Assembly: GCA_011032825.1 (NCBI GenBank)
Contig: JAADJZ010000024.1
Coordinates: 434,001 to 498,000 of the forward strand
Origin: Massariosphaeria phaeospora
Taxonomy: Eukaryota; Ascomycota; Dothideomycetes; Pleosporales
Direction of reading: 5' to 3'
DNA: 64,000 bases
The position numbers and the translations under genes were made by a program. The notes below the pieces were generated by a model. The model did not search any database and was not told the origin of the DNA. It saw nothing but the letters and a program-made list of their open reading frames with translations. Positions 10,853 through 22,264 of the stretch are shown here, piece after piece (position 1 is the stretch's first letter; each line of letters begins with the position of its first letter).

Positions 10853-12046
10853 ATGCCCGGCAACTTCAACCTCAACTTCTCTCAGCCCTCGGGCCCCGGC
10901 CTCTCCCTCCAGACGCTGCCGGCCCTCCCCGCCGCCGTCCCGCAAGCCCTCGTCGAAGCCAACGACCAGTGGTGCGACCCCGCCTACGTGCGAGCCATCT
11001 TCCTCAAGCTGGCCCCGTACCTCCTGGACGCCGAGACCCGCAGCGCGCTCCTACCCGCCGACGAGCATGACCCCCACCGCGCCAGTCTGAAGACCCTGTT
11101 CGCGCGCCTCCAGGCCGGCCATCTGGCACCCAGCCCGCTGCCCGAGCACACCAGCGACGCGGCCAAGGTGAAAGCCACCATGCACCTGCGCACCGGCATG
11201 CGGCCCATGGTGCGCCCGCTCGAGGACTTCGAGGACCTGTACTACGCGCTGCTGGCCAAGATGCAGGCGCAGCACCACGTCCTCCGCGCGCGTGTCGAAA
11301 GCAACTTCAACGGCGTGGGCGACGCCCTGTACGTCCGCGGGCCGACTATCGCCGGCTACGTGCAAACGCTGGTCGAGTTCTGGATGGTAGTCAACGAGCC
11401 GGACTTTGTGCAGCAGCTCGACGAGGCGGTGCGGCGCGCCCGCATCCGCGCTATGCACCAGGACATGCTGGCGCAGGTGCAGCTCGGCGCCCTCACCGAG
11501 GCTGACATGGCCGAGCTGCTGGCGGACCTTTACGATGAAGATGAGTACGCGGGCATGCACGGTATGGCGTGGATAGGCGGATGGGCGCCCAGCATGATCG
11601 CCGCCTGGCTCGACAAGAAGTACCGCGTTGTCCTGGGCGTCGAGAAAGACGCTGCGGCAAAGAAAGTGAAAGACGAGAGGCGCAAGATGCGCGCCAGGCA
11701 CGCGGCCGCGAAGGAAAAGAAGGAGAAGGAGGAGAGTCAGAAGGTGCTGCGGGCGAAGGTCAGGGCCGCCGAACACGACAGGCTGATGCGCGACATCGAG
11801 AAGCGTCTGCAGGAAGAGCACTTTGCTCGGGAGCGCCATGTCCAGGAGCAAGCTCGTCTTGAGCAGGAGCAAGCACGCCGCGAGCGCGAGCAGGCGTCGA
11901 AGGAGTGGGAGATGAAGACGCAGCGCGTGTCGCAGTACCAGGCCTATCTGCGCAACCGGGCAGGCGACGGCGCTGTGTGGGTGGTGCAGAACTGCAAGAG
12001 GCACAAGATCACCGGCAGCTACTACCAGAGTGGCTATGAGTTCTGA
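10853..12046 (+). CDS. Hypothetical protein with long C-terminal coiled coil
   Basis: Single-exon gene for 397 aa with high GC and strong third-position GC bias, which supports it as real coding sequence. The ATG at 10853 has A at -3 (AAAGATG). Residues 1-60 are Pro/Ala-rich. Residues about 60-250 form a mostly helical, acidic region with two Trp-rich patches (FWMVVNEPDF; MAWIGGWAPSMIAAWL). Residues about 262-360 are almost entirely Lys/Arg/Glu/Ala/Gln and predict a long charged coiled coil. A short globular end follows (NRAGDGAVWVVQNCKRHKITG). No signal peptide or membrane segment is seen. I do not recognise the family and assign no function. A 351-aa open frame on the other strand is a by-product of the GC-rich codons. 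Confidence 0.82.
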   Translation: MPGNFNLNFSQPSGPGLSLQTLPALPAAVPQALVEANDQWCDPAYVRAIFLKLAPYLLDAETRSALLPADEHDPHRASLKTLFARLQAGHLAPSPLPEHTSDAAKVKATMHLRTGMRPMVRPLEDFEDLYYALLAKMQAQHHVLRARVESNFNGVGDALYVRGPTIAGYVQTLVEFWMVVNEPDFVQQLDEAVRRARIRAMHQDMLAQVQLGALTEADMAELLADLYDEDEYAGMHGMAWIGGWAPSMIAAWLDKKYRVVLGVEKDAAAKKVKDERRKMRARHAAAKEKKEKEESQKVLRAKVRAAEHDRLMRDIEKRLQEEHFARERHVQEQARLEQEQARREREQASKEWEMKTQRVSQYQAYLRNRAGDGAVWVVQNCKRHKITGSYYQSGYEF

Positions 12047-12539
12047 GCAGACAGAAAACATAACAGGACAGAACAGAACAGTCAGAGTGAAAAAAAGGGG
12101 GGGCAATTTGATGATGCAATGACGACGTTATGAACAACACTATACCACCACAACGCTGGAGTATCGTGGCATTATGGATCCTGATATATGGAGTTTGCGG
12201 AACGAGCGGCATGGGATTGAAAATGATCTGGTGTTGCTGGGAGAATGGACATGGGACTTGGGACTTGAAAAAGAGACCTTTATATACCCCTTTGCGATTG
12301 CTTCAGTGTCTAACTAGAAGCTTGCTACCGAAATTCATTGAACTATGATTCACTATTGGTTTTCTGCAAAGGCACTGTGACTTGGTTTATTCTGACTGTC
12401 AGCGTGATGTGGCTTATCGCTCTTATATTTCTACTGTTCTACAAGTCAGTGCTGCTCGGTGACGGGGCCGTTAGGGACGTACCATAGCTCCCCTAGGATC
12501 TCACGGAATTTGTTAAGCTTTACATTAGATCCCCACTGC
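12047..12539. other. Convergent 3' intergenic region
   Basis: It lies between the 3' ends of the coiled-coil gene and the F-box gene on the opposite strand. No gene or repeat is seen. Confidence 0.5.
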
Positions 12540-13690
12540 TTAATCGTCCGCTTCCAGATACGCCGGATCAACTTCAATAAGCATCGAGCCACTCTCATTG
12601 ACCACGCGGGGCAGTGACAGTATGCACTCCGGTATATGCCAAGCCTCGTTGTTTCGCTTCTCGACCGCATCGCTATCCAAGCCATAGCAGCCACGCAGCG
12701 ACAAAAACTGCGGGGTCGCCAGTCAGAACCTAACCTTACTCGCGAGCCATACATTGGGGATAGATGTGCAAAGAACACGGCTTGCTTGCTTACCTGCAGT
12801 CCATCCAACGCACCAATAAGATCCAAGACATGCTCGTCAAGCTGACCACCACAGTTCATGACACCTAGAACCTGCAAGGCGGACCGCGCCTCCCACTCGC
12901 TTGCCAGGAAGGTCCAGAGCTCGGGACCCACCATGGCGCAGTTGGAGATCCAGAGTTCGCGGCACCACCGGCTTGGGCGGAGCAGCGTGGTTAGCTGGCG
13001 GGTGTTCAGCTCTGCGCCGTCGATACGCAGGGCGTGCAGGCGGGGGGCCCAGGCAGCGGTCGAGGCGAGCAGGCTCCACGCCTTATGCTGCTCGACACGT
13101 TGTTGGGCGAACCGACTGTGTGGCACAGCACGCAGGTGCGGGAAGGCCTCGATGCGTATGGATAGAACTCGCAGGGCTGATAGGCTGGCCAGCGCTCTTG
13201 AAGTCGGCTCGGTTAAGGTCCAGAGAGAGAGGTGCAGGTTACGTAGTGTGCTTCCATGCCGGAAAAGGATGTTTGTCGTCAACGCCGTGTGGAAGCTGAG
13301 CAGTGTCAGGTAGTCGAACGCCTGAGCGTCTGGAATCACGACAGAGACGTTGTAAGGGTCATCCTCGTGGGGCGGTGCCTCTGTAGAGGTGGTTGCAATG
13401 CTCGCCGTCTGGCTGGTCAAGTCGTTGCTGGGTTTTGACGATGGGTGCTCAGATTGGAAGAACGCAGACTCGATACGCCGCGGGTGGGGATATTGCGTTG
13501 CTGCGAGGTTGCTGAGGACACTAGATACGCGTGTAGTATGAATCCCAAGAGCAAGTGTGTGCAGACTAGACTTCGCCAGCGAATGAGAGTATTGAGATGT
13601 TTGTGAGAACTTAAGAAGTGCTTGGACGGGGAGAAAGGCAAGTATCTGAACAAGAAGCTCAGGGGGCATATTCAAAAGCGATCTGGCCAT
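12540..13690 (-). CDS. F-box protein
   Basis: Two exons on the minus strand (12794-13690 and 12540-12707) encode 354 aa. The 86-nt intron begins GTAAGC after CTGCAG and ends CCGCAG. Splicing gives a leucine-rich continuation (LDGLQ/FLSLRGCYGLDSD), whereas reading through gives unrelated sequence. The start is the ATG at 13690, with A at -3 and G at +4. Residues 6-45 are a clear F-box (NMPPELLVQILAFLPVQAL). The rest is a run of irregular leucine-rich segments such as LRNLHLSLWTL and LRVLSIRIEAF, typical of fungal F-box substrate receptors. Such proteins bind Skp1 through the F-box and recruit targets to SCF ubiquitin ligases. The target is unknown. Confidence 0.83.
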
Positions 13691-16600
13691 GTTCGAAATG
13701 ATGGTACTTGGAATGCTGAGACGGCGATCTGGGGACAGTGACTTGGGAGACTCTGGCTGCTTTAATATATCCCGGGCGACCTCGAACAGAGGATGCCCCT
13801 GTCTGGGATGGCTGTAGTTGGTGGATTCCGGTGAAGCTGTGTACAGGGTGGCAATGGCACAGTCGCTTGCCAGGTGTTCTCTTTGGAGGGTTGATGTTTG
13901 ATGAGGACTATGCGGGTTAGCTGAACGGGATGGACGCAATCACAGCACGTTGCACAACGTCGAACTGGATGTAAAAGGCGTTAGATGGGAGAAGACGGCG
14001 TGGTTATTTGCCTTTTCAGACCCACCACGACCGAGTTCGCGAGTCACAGCTTTGCGCAAAGTGGCGGCCAGCTGTCATGCTCGGAGTGGTTCCGTTGAGG
14101 GCATGATGCTGCAACAGGGGGTCAGATCGACCAACGCCCGAGGACTCAGTTGGCTGCGCAGGTATCATCGGGCCGTCAAGGTATAGGGCGAGTGAGCAGA
14201 ACGGCAATGTGAATACCGTGATGCTTAGAATGCCGTGCCACAAGACGGGAGTCTGGGGGTTAGTGTGAATCAAAATCTAGGCCTGTGGTCACTCAGCCTT
14301 ATGCGCCCCGGTTTCTGTGCCCGGTCCACTGACTCTTATCAGTCGCCTATCTCGACACTGCTTGTATGGTCCCGCGCATCAAGTTGTATGGGTGCACGAC
14401 GGCATCATTGGGCCCTGCGTCATCCGCGCAGCCTTGAAGGACGGCAAAGCGAAGCCCACTGAGGCCAGACCAGACGGTGGCTCTGCCACAGGCGACGTCC
14501 AGCAGCGCAGATGTGTGAGACAGAAGGCCCAAAGACGACTGAACGTGATGGTGGGCGTGATGGGGTGGCGTGTGCAGGTTAGACCTCAGATAATCCATCC
14601 TCCTGACAGTATAGGGGTTTTTAGCAATAGCGAGGCAGTTTACCTTACATTATACTGGCCTATGTTCAGATGGGACTTGTAGAGGAGAGGGCGGGTTTGT
14701 TCAGAGGTGTGGAAACGAAGTATGCCAGCGGTGGCGTTGGGCGAGGGCGAGGACGAGGAAAATGTGCACGGGCCACCACACCCGACCGAGGTGCTCCATT
14801 GCAGCCACACAAACCCCCTCTCACCCTCCTCATTCTCCCCATCCCTCTCCTTGGTTACGCGCAGCCTTTTTATCCTGTTTCCAGTTGCTCTATCCGCCTC
14901 TTGTTCGTGGACCTCGTTACACTCGCGCGTTTGCGCACACTGACGGCCCGCATGGCGGTGAAGTCAGGTTTGACTGGTCACGCTGAGCTGAAGTGGCGTG
15001 ACCTTCACGCGCCCCAATAGCTGACAGCTCTTCCTCATGCGGCCGCCTTCTTCCTCGCGGCTTCGACTCTGGTGGCGTTTGTTAGTGGAGAGCGGCGAAG
15101 AGACTTTTCTGTGCCCTGGCAGCCGCCCGGCGTCAATCAGGTGTGCCATGCACAAGCCCTACGAAGCTAATGCTGTTCATACCCAAACGAGTCTTTGTCC
15201 TCTTGGGCAACCGCCTGGGATGGTTAGAAGGTGTGCACTGTGCTGCAGAACCCGGTGCGGGACATCCAGGCGCGTGTGTACGAGCACATGCGTTACTGAA
15301 GCTCCCGAAGTCGTACACCCTTAAGGTCACGCTCACGTGGGTGGACAGCCGTGCTTCAATTGACACACCCCACACACTTCAAAAGTTCGAGTATGTACGC
15401 GTGCCCTTTGGACCAAGGTTCGGCGATATACCAGACTTTCACATCTTTTAAATCTGAATCGAGTCGATCTTTCTTCAACATCGCGTTCATCGTTCTTTTG
15501 GGGTATCCGTGAATAACTGGAAGGGGACGACTTTGATGACAAGACAATATGGGTCTTCCCAAAATCTGCGCTGGAATCAGCATTCGCCTGTCCTTTGGAG
15601 AGTCTAGCACCTTTGAGTGTATTTCCCGCTGGATTGCGAGCTCATCTTGTTCCTCTTTGACAGCTCAAGTGTCTGACCAATCCTTAGTGTTTGAACCTCC
15701 ACGATTAGTTTGTCGCCGTCTAGATATCTAGATCCAAAGAAGTCGTCTCGTGTAGGAGCTTCGAGCAGACGCACTTCGAGCATCATTTAACGCGATTCAC
15801 TGCAGGATCTCGTCACTATCATCACTCTGCCAATGTTGGAGCGAATACCGGCCCCCTGGACTGTCTGTTCTTGTATCAATCCCGAGAAGAGACTCGATCC
15901 TGCAGCGTGAGACTGAGACTGCTCTACCACCAAAGACACATCATGACACGCTTTTGCTACCAGGTTACGGCTGGCGCGCTAGCTCTTGATATCGCTTCGG
16001 TCCGGTGCGCAACTGTGTCCCGCAGCCAAGCTGTCATATTGGACGTCAAACCCGAATCCTATCTATCAGGTTGCCTTAATTTTGAGCGCGACTGACACGC
16101 GTCGCTTCATGGTCCAGAAGAAATCAAGGTTGAGAGTCAGGTCGACTCTCCCTCTAGAGTTATGGGAGCTGTGGGTGGTAACCATTGGCACGGATACCAC
16201 AACTCGCAGTCGACTTATAGAATTGCGTATCCGTCAAATGTGCGCTAATAGGCGCTCGTTTCCACGAACTTTATATGCTGATGAGATAGCTGTTCACCAA
16301 TCCCATATCGAGCGCTCATTATCTCCTGCAACATGCTGGACCCCCGGTCAAACAACTGGCACACTGACCGCTATCTACCCATGTCCGCTCAATGGTGTTG
16401 CACATCACTGTAGTATCGCGCAAGCCTCTTTCGCATATCATTGCTCGAACGGTTACAAAATGCGTCAAAGCACTGAATCCGAGTCATGGCCAAAGCACAG
16501 CCTCTTGTTATCCTCGCGTTCTCTGGCTACCTATCGGAACCCCGAAAATATCGGAACCCCGAAAACATGGCGATCCAAGATCTACGAATACACAGCCTCA

Positions 16601-17780
16601 CATTGCGTAGGAGATCATCGGACCCTGCAGCATCTACGGACCCGGACGTTCCGTACGCCACCGGCCCCTAACCAAGAATGCGCAATATTGAAGCCTTTAG
16701 CGTCAAGCCACCACGATCCTCACTCAACCCCCGGGGACAATCGTCAACCTACATGACGGTGTTTTTGAGCACCACTACCACTTACAAACGGCGTCTTGCT
16801 GCTAGCGCAGAGTTTGCTTTGCGAGTACCTCAGATGTCATGACCGGATCGTGCCTCGAGAACGTTCGCACTTCACCTATCGGTGTCCCCGAACCTATTAC
16901 TGCTCGACACAATACAACCCATACCATATGTGCTCAATTTCGGCTAACATTGCCCTCGCAATACCTGCCCCCTGCCGCCCAAACCAACCTGAGCAGCGAT
17001 CGCATTCAGACGTGCATGTACCTAGCGCCTACTACACGTTTCATGAACTGCGTTCTCCACTAATACCAGAGCTCCGGTCAGCCTTCGGCAGCTCAAACGC
17101 ATGCCTACGTGGACGGAAAGGGATTCCTTGCGTAGCTCCAACAGTCGACCCAGGACTTCCGAAGTATGCATCTTCTCCGCATTACCAGAGGATACATGGG
17201 ACACCCGGAAATACAGCTGAACAAGTACACGCGATCAAGGAAAGGCTGGCTACCTGCTAACCCAAACCAACCACACATCACCAACGTTATGTATGCACGC
17301 ACATACCTACCGCATACATACAGCCCACAACGTCCGAGCAAGACTCAATCCAACATGCCTACCTAGTCAACCAGCATCGATACTCAGCCATCCATACACG
17401 AAACACCCAATGACCAAAAATAACCTAAGCCTCTATCCAGTCAGTTAGTCAGTCGCAAACACCAAACACCAAAACCACACCGCTCTATCCATCCCTGTCC
17501 TACTCGAAACACAACGCAGAACAGCAGCCGCGGTACATTTCATGTCTGACAAGGACGGGACCAGTGCGTTGGCCATTCAGTTGAACCAGGCACTCTTGGC
17601 ACGGCCTACGCTCGACCAAGGAAGCAAGGAAGCAAGGAATACCACGGTTTTATGTTACGGTGGGTGCGTGTTCTTGTTCCATGAAGAGAGATGAAGTGGG
17701 CGGTACTCGGTTGAAGGTTGTTGCTGGGGTTGGGGTTGGGTGTAGAGAGGTAGGTGGGTAGGTAGTTGGGTGAGAAGGAT

Positions 17781-17850
17781 TACTTACTTACTCACTTACT
17801 TACTTACTTACTCACTTACTTACTTACTTACTTACTCCCTTACTTCCCTT
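17781..17850. repeat. Tetranucleotide microsatellite (TTAC)n
   Basis: About 70 bases of TTAC/CTTA units, with a few TCAC variants, followed by an ACGTACGTACGG stretch. Confidence 0.9.
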
Positions 17851-18659
17851 ACGTACGTACGGACGTACGCCGGGATGCCATAGCTCCCTCTCACCATACA
17901 TAACAAGGGTGAGTTCGCTGCGTGCATTCAGTTAGAGAAAATGTGACATCCAAAGAGTCCAAGTATACACAACGCTGGCTGGTATCGAAATGGTAAAAAC
18001 ATGAATATCTCATCTAACTGTCGATTCACTTATTTCTTTAGTAGTCTGTCTCCACAACTGCATGAGGAATTACACACTATCACTATGCCAGCTAAGTTAA
18101 GTTAACCCTACTAATCGTTCCAATATTTAGTGAGGATAACGATTAAACAAAGGATAAGATGGAAACTTTGCTAATACCATGTCTACTTTACTACCTTGTT
18201 CCTTCCTTCCTTTCTTCCTTTGTTGTCCATGCATACATGCATGTTTCCCTCCCTCCCTCTCTCCCTCTCTCCCTCGTACTTCAGCTACCCGCCCGGTACA
18301 CATACCACATACCACATACCACCTACCCACCCACACGGTTACATACCTCAAGCAAGCATAACCCTCCCCTCCCTCTCCCTGTCCATCTACCTACATATGC
18401 AGACCCTCGGCACCTCCGACCCTTACAAAACACAAGGCGAGCAGAGTGAGGCGAAAATAGATACACCAACTCAACTCGCACAGACCATGGCCATCATAAC
18501 ATCAAGCGTTTCTGGAAGCGAGCGACTGACCAACCAACCAAACCAACCAAGATAAAGATAGAGATACTGCCGAACGGACTAAAGAGGAAGGAATGAGTTT
18601 TATGAGGAAGGAGAGAAGTTTTAGGTAGGAGGGAGGGGCGGCGGTGTCAGGATGCGAGG

Positions 18660-18732
18660 ATGCGGGGATGTGGGGATATGTGTGTGATGAATGGATGCGA
18701 GGATGTGGGGATATGTGTGTGATGGATGGATA
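18660..18732. repeat. Two-copy minisatellite, period about 35 nt
   Basis: Two near-identical units share GGATGTGGGGATATGTGTG. The first begins near 18660 and the second near 18695. The right end runs into further GATGG repeats. Confidence 0.8.
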
Positions 18733-19785
18733 TATGGATGTACCTCTAGTTCTACTACGGAAGTCCAACTTGTCCATGCACAGAGCATGTTTTGCGCTCT
18801 CCGCTCGCTCTAGTAAAAAACCACATATCACGTAGTAGATAGTAGAGCAAGTAGTTAAAGAAGGCTTTTGCGTTGGAACACTCACTACTAGGCATGTGCA
18901 ATGTACATACATGGAATGTTTGCGCGGTTCAGTCCAGTGTTGGCAACGGATACATCCTCGATACATACACAGATACTCCGTACGCAATTACCAACGAACC
19001 AGAACCAATTACGCAACCAACTGCACTCCTACGAGTCAATCGGGTCCGGCTTCGGGTGCGGCTACCTACTGCCGCAAGTCGCGAGTCGTGAGTCGGCGAG
19101 TCATGCCTCCCGAGTCGTGCATCGTGTGCGAGTCGGCGAGTCGAGTCACGAAACAAACACAACGCAACATGTTTCGAGATAGGTACATTTCAGCTCAGCT
19201 CAGCTCGAACGCTTGGTCACGCAGGCACCAAAGCGTTTCCAGTTTCCAGTTTTATGTACTTTCTTTTCTTTTTCTCTGTTGTATTGTTTAAACTGCATGC
19301 GCTAGTTGCGTTACTCGTATACTTGGCTCTTCTCCTCTTTCCGGGTTTCCGGGCGCGACGCATCGTCTTTGGAGCAGCATATCATCGACAACAGCGATTT
19401 CTGACTCTGCGGGTACCGAAGAACAAAGTTCAAATGGTACAGAGTGCGCCGGAGCGGGGCTTGTGATCGTTCTGTGGAAGTATTCCATGCACTCGTACTC
19501 AGATGCGATGTTTTTGACAGTAAAACCTCGGTTGCGAACCCGGTCATGTTCGAAACCAATACATGTGTTTGTGCGTACTGGTCTGCGTCGGGGATGCCGA
19601 TGAAGCTCCACGTCCCTGGGCCAAGGGAGTTCGAAAACTTTGCCCATGACGGATATTGTTCGCGGCGTTTTCTCCCACGCGTGTCTAGGGCGCGTCCTCG
19701 ACTCGTTCCTTTTTGGCACCGAAAGTTTCCAAAGCTTGGGCAAATACGCCACCGGGCTGCTGATTATCTTCCCACGACCGAGCTC

Positions 19786-22264
19786 TCAACCCGCATAACT
19801 ACCACTAGATCCTCGCCCTTGACCAAAGCTCCCTCGACCACCAGGGCCTTGTGTGCTGTGGCTGTACATGACTCCTTGAATATGTGCGGACTTCGCATCC
19901 TCTTGCTTGAACATCATTGACGGATCCATTCGGTATCCTTGAACGGCGTATCCGGGTTCGTAGGCGCCAGGATTCAGGATGGGGTGACCTTGAACATGGC
20001 CATGATGGGCCGGAAGCGATGAGGGGATTTGTTGCATCGAGGAAGGGACGTGCGTCGGAGTAGCATGCGACGAGTGTATGGGTGGCGGCTCGTATGGCGC
20101 GGGCGTTACAGAGTGCCTCGGTGGTGCGGAACCTGATGATTGTCTGTTGCTATGAGGCGACTCGTACAAGGAGAGATCCTCGACGCGAGAAGACGTCGCT
20201 TGAAGGAGGGATTGCGGCGCAGTGTTGAAAGGTAGTTGGGCACCGGTTTGGGCGGCAAGCTGGCGGATCAGCTCGGTGGATGGATATGACATCGAGGTTA
20301 CAACTGGCTGCGAGGTATAATCCTCAGCGGTACTCGAAGGATGTGGTTCATATCCACCGGGGGGAGTACCAATCGTCGATGCGTGGACGCCTTGCGAGAC
20401 GTCTAACGACCGGGGAAGCGGGAAGCTAGGGAGAACATCCGAGACTTTCGCGAGTAAGAGCTGGAGGTACCGAGTCTGGCCCCCGCGAAGCGCAGAGAAG
20501 AGGGTCAGAAAATGCGAGACATGCTCACGAGGCCCCAGGGCGAGCGAGTTTGGCGAAAATGGGATGCAAGCAACGACGTCGATCAGGCAGCAGGCGATGT
20601 CGAAGAGCTTCTCGATCTGCGATCACGTCAGCCCAATATTCGCGGTCAATGACTCAAAGTGAGGCGATACGAGTAAGAAAGGAGCCGCGCAGTTATATCC
20701 GGCTCTTTCGCGAGGCTATGCTTCTGATCTCAATGAAGACGTTGTAAGTGGGGTGCGGCCCAACTAGCGAGAGCAGATGCCAATACAACAGGGGTTGTTA
20801 AAGTCGATCTTCTGAAGGATCAGGAGCCATGCATGGCCCGTGCTTTTAGAGTTTGGGATAGAGGGAATATCAGGAGATTTTCAAGACTCACCAAACCGAC
20901 GCCATGCACTTCTATTGCCTGCTGAGGGAACTGCTGCATCATAGCAAGCATGTCTCTTGAAATCTCAAGAGGATATTTGAATGTCATGGCAGGGTCTGCT
21001 GCCACACTGCTGACGAGGCCTTGGCTTACACACAACTGCCACACCATCATTCGCAGCCATTGCTGAGTGACTCGAAGCTCGACAGCTTGAGGCTCGGTGC
21101 ACTCGAGATAACCGGGCAGGACTTCGGAGAGACGTGCCTGCAGTTGTGCGATCCGGCCTGGGTTTGCTTGCGTGTGTACTTTGTTCCAAAGGCCCACGAA
21201 TATGTCGTCGACTGGCCTGAACATATTGATCAATAGACTGAGCCCAGTAGCAATTGCTCGATCGGAAGGCCCCTCCTCTAGGGAAGGTAGATGTATAGTC
21301 GGGTACAGCGTGATCGGACGGTGCTTGTGGAGAGCGTGTGTCCTGTGGATTGTGTGAGCGAGTCGCAGATCCGACGAAAGCAGCTGGCGTAGCTGAAGTG
21401 AGTAGCGTACCTTTCTGCAACAAACAGCAGCCAGTAGAGTGTCCTCCTTCTCGACATGTCAAGCGGGTCATTCTTGTATGTTTCTTCGTCATGCAGTCCC
21501 ATCAGCTGCGCTTGGGTGGTAGCCTCTCGCAGGAATGACCACGCCGTGTTATCCCTCCCCAGAGCAGAATAGCATCCGTAGTACAGCCAGGACGTGATTA
21601 CAGATAGATGTGTAGGATCATCTAGGTAGTCGAACCCTTTCCGCACGCGAACAGACTCCTCGAGTAGAACGTGTCCGACGCTGATGTTCGACATGTGTAT
21701 GAATTCGGGCCGTGGTAGTAGATTCGGAGGTACCGTCATGTTTGACTGTATCATGACATAGGCGCAAAGGGCGGCAATCATACAGTACGCTTCTGTCGAT
21801 TGTTCGATGTTTGTGACGATGTCCTGGGCATGTTGTCGGTGAAGGATGGGCTGTGAGAGATAGACGGTGCTGAAGAAGAAGTGTATGCAGCTTTCTACTA
21901 GACCAAGAGGTAAGAGTCCTGGAGTTCGTGCGAATGAATTGGGGAGCGTATTTGCCTCGAAACCTAGATCGGAGGGGAAACCCGTGGGGAAATAGGTGTG
22001 CCGTTGGGTCTCTCGTAGCTCCGAAAGCACCTTCGCCCTGCTCCCTTTAGGCCCTTTTTTCTGCGGAATCGCATTGTAGGTACAGGCGAGGCCCGCTGAG
22101 ACACAATTCTTGCACGAGTTGTTGGGCTCGCCAATACATTTGACCTTCCGGCGATGACAACTGTTGACAAAATAGTGAGCAAAGGTCGCGACAGGAACTT
22201 GGGAGGACGGCACTCACCTGTCGCAAGCTCTCTTAACGGGAATCGAAGCAGTTGAAGCCGACAT
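19786..22264 (-). CDS. Zn(II)2Cys6 fungal transcription factor
   Basis: Four exons on the minus strand (22218-22264, 21411-22160, 20892-21342, 19786-20616) give about 692 aa. The first intron splits the zinc cluster: ACD/SCHRRKVKC restores Cys at 14, 17, 24, 32, 35 and 42, the perfect CX2CX6CX7CX2CX6C spacing. A basic linker (KKGPKGSRAK) follows, then the fungal-specific middle homology region, including LYWLLFVAER/THALHKHRPITL across intron 2 and GVGL/IEKLFDIACC across intron 3. The C-terminus (residues about 500-692) is Ser/Pro/Gln-rich and ends in a Gly/Arg/Ser-rich tail, a likely activation region. Intron 3 is long (275 nt) and could hold an alternative exon. Such proteins are nuclear regulators binding CGG-type sites. 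The target pathway is not evident; no catabolic or biosynthetic partner lies next to it. Confidence 0.9.

Larger units (their letters stand above)
13691..19785. other. Gene-poor region of about 6 kb
   Basis: No open frame here carries a domain, signal peptide or coherent codon bias. The longest (15986-16756, 256 aa) looks like chance. The region contains microsatellites and a short minisatellite (listed separately), CT-rich tracts around 18190-18310, and many short degenerate direct repeats such as ACCAAACCAACCAA near 18530. The part next to 13690 is the F-box promoter. The part next to 19785 is the 3' flank of the transcription factor gene. Small or non-coding transcripts cannot be excluded. 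Confidence 0.5.

Noticed and set aside
11051..12106. 351-aa open frame on the minus strand
   Set aside because: It lies antisense to the coiled-coil gene, whose GC-rich third positions suppress stops on the other strand. It is Leu/His/Val-rich with no domain.
15986..16756. 256-aa open frame in the gene-poor region
   Set aside because: Composition is like random sequence, with no domain, no splice support and no conserved motif.
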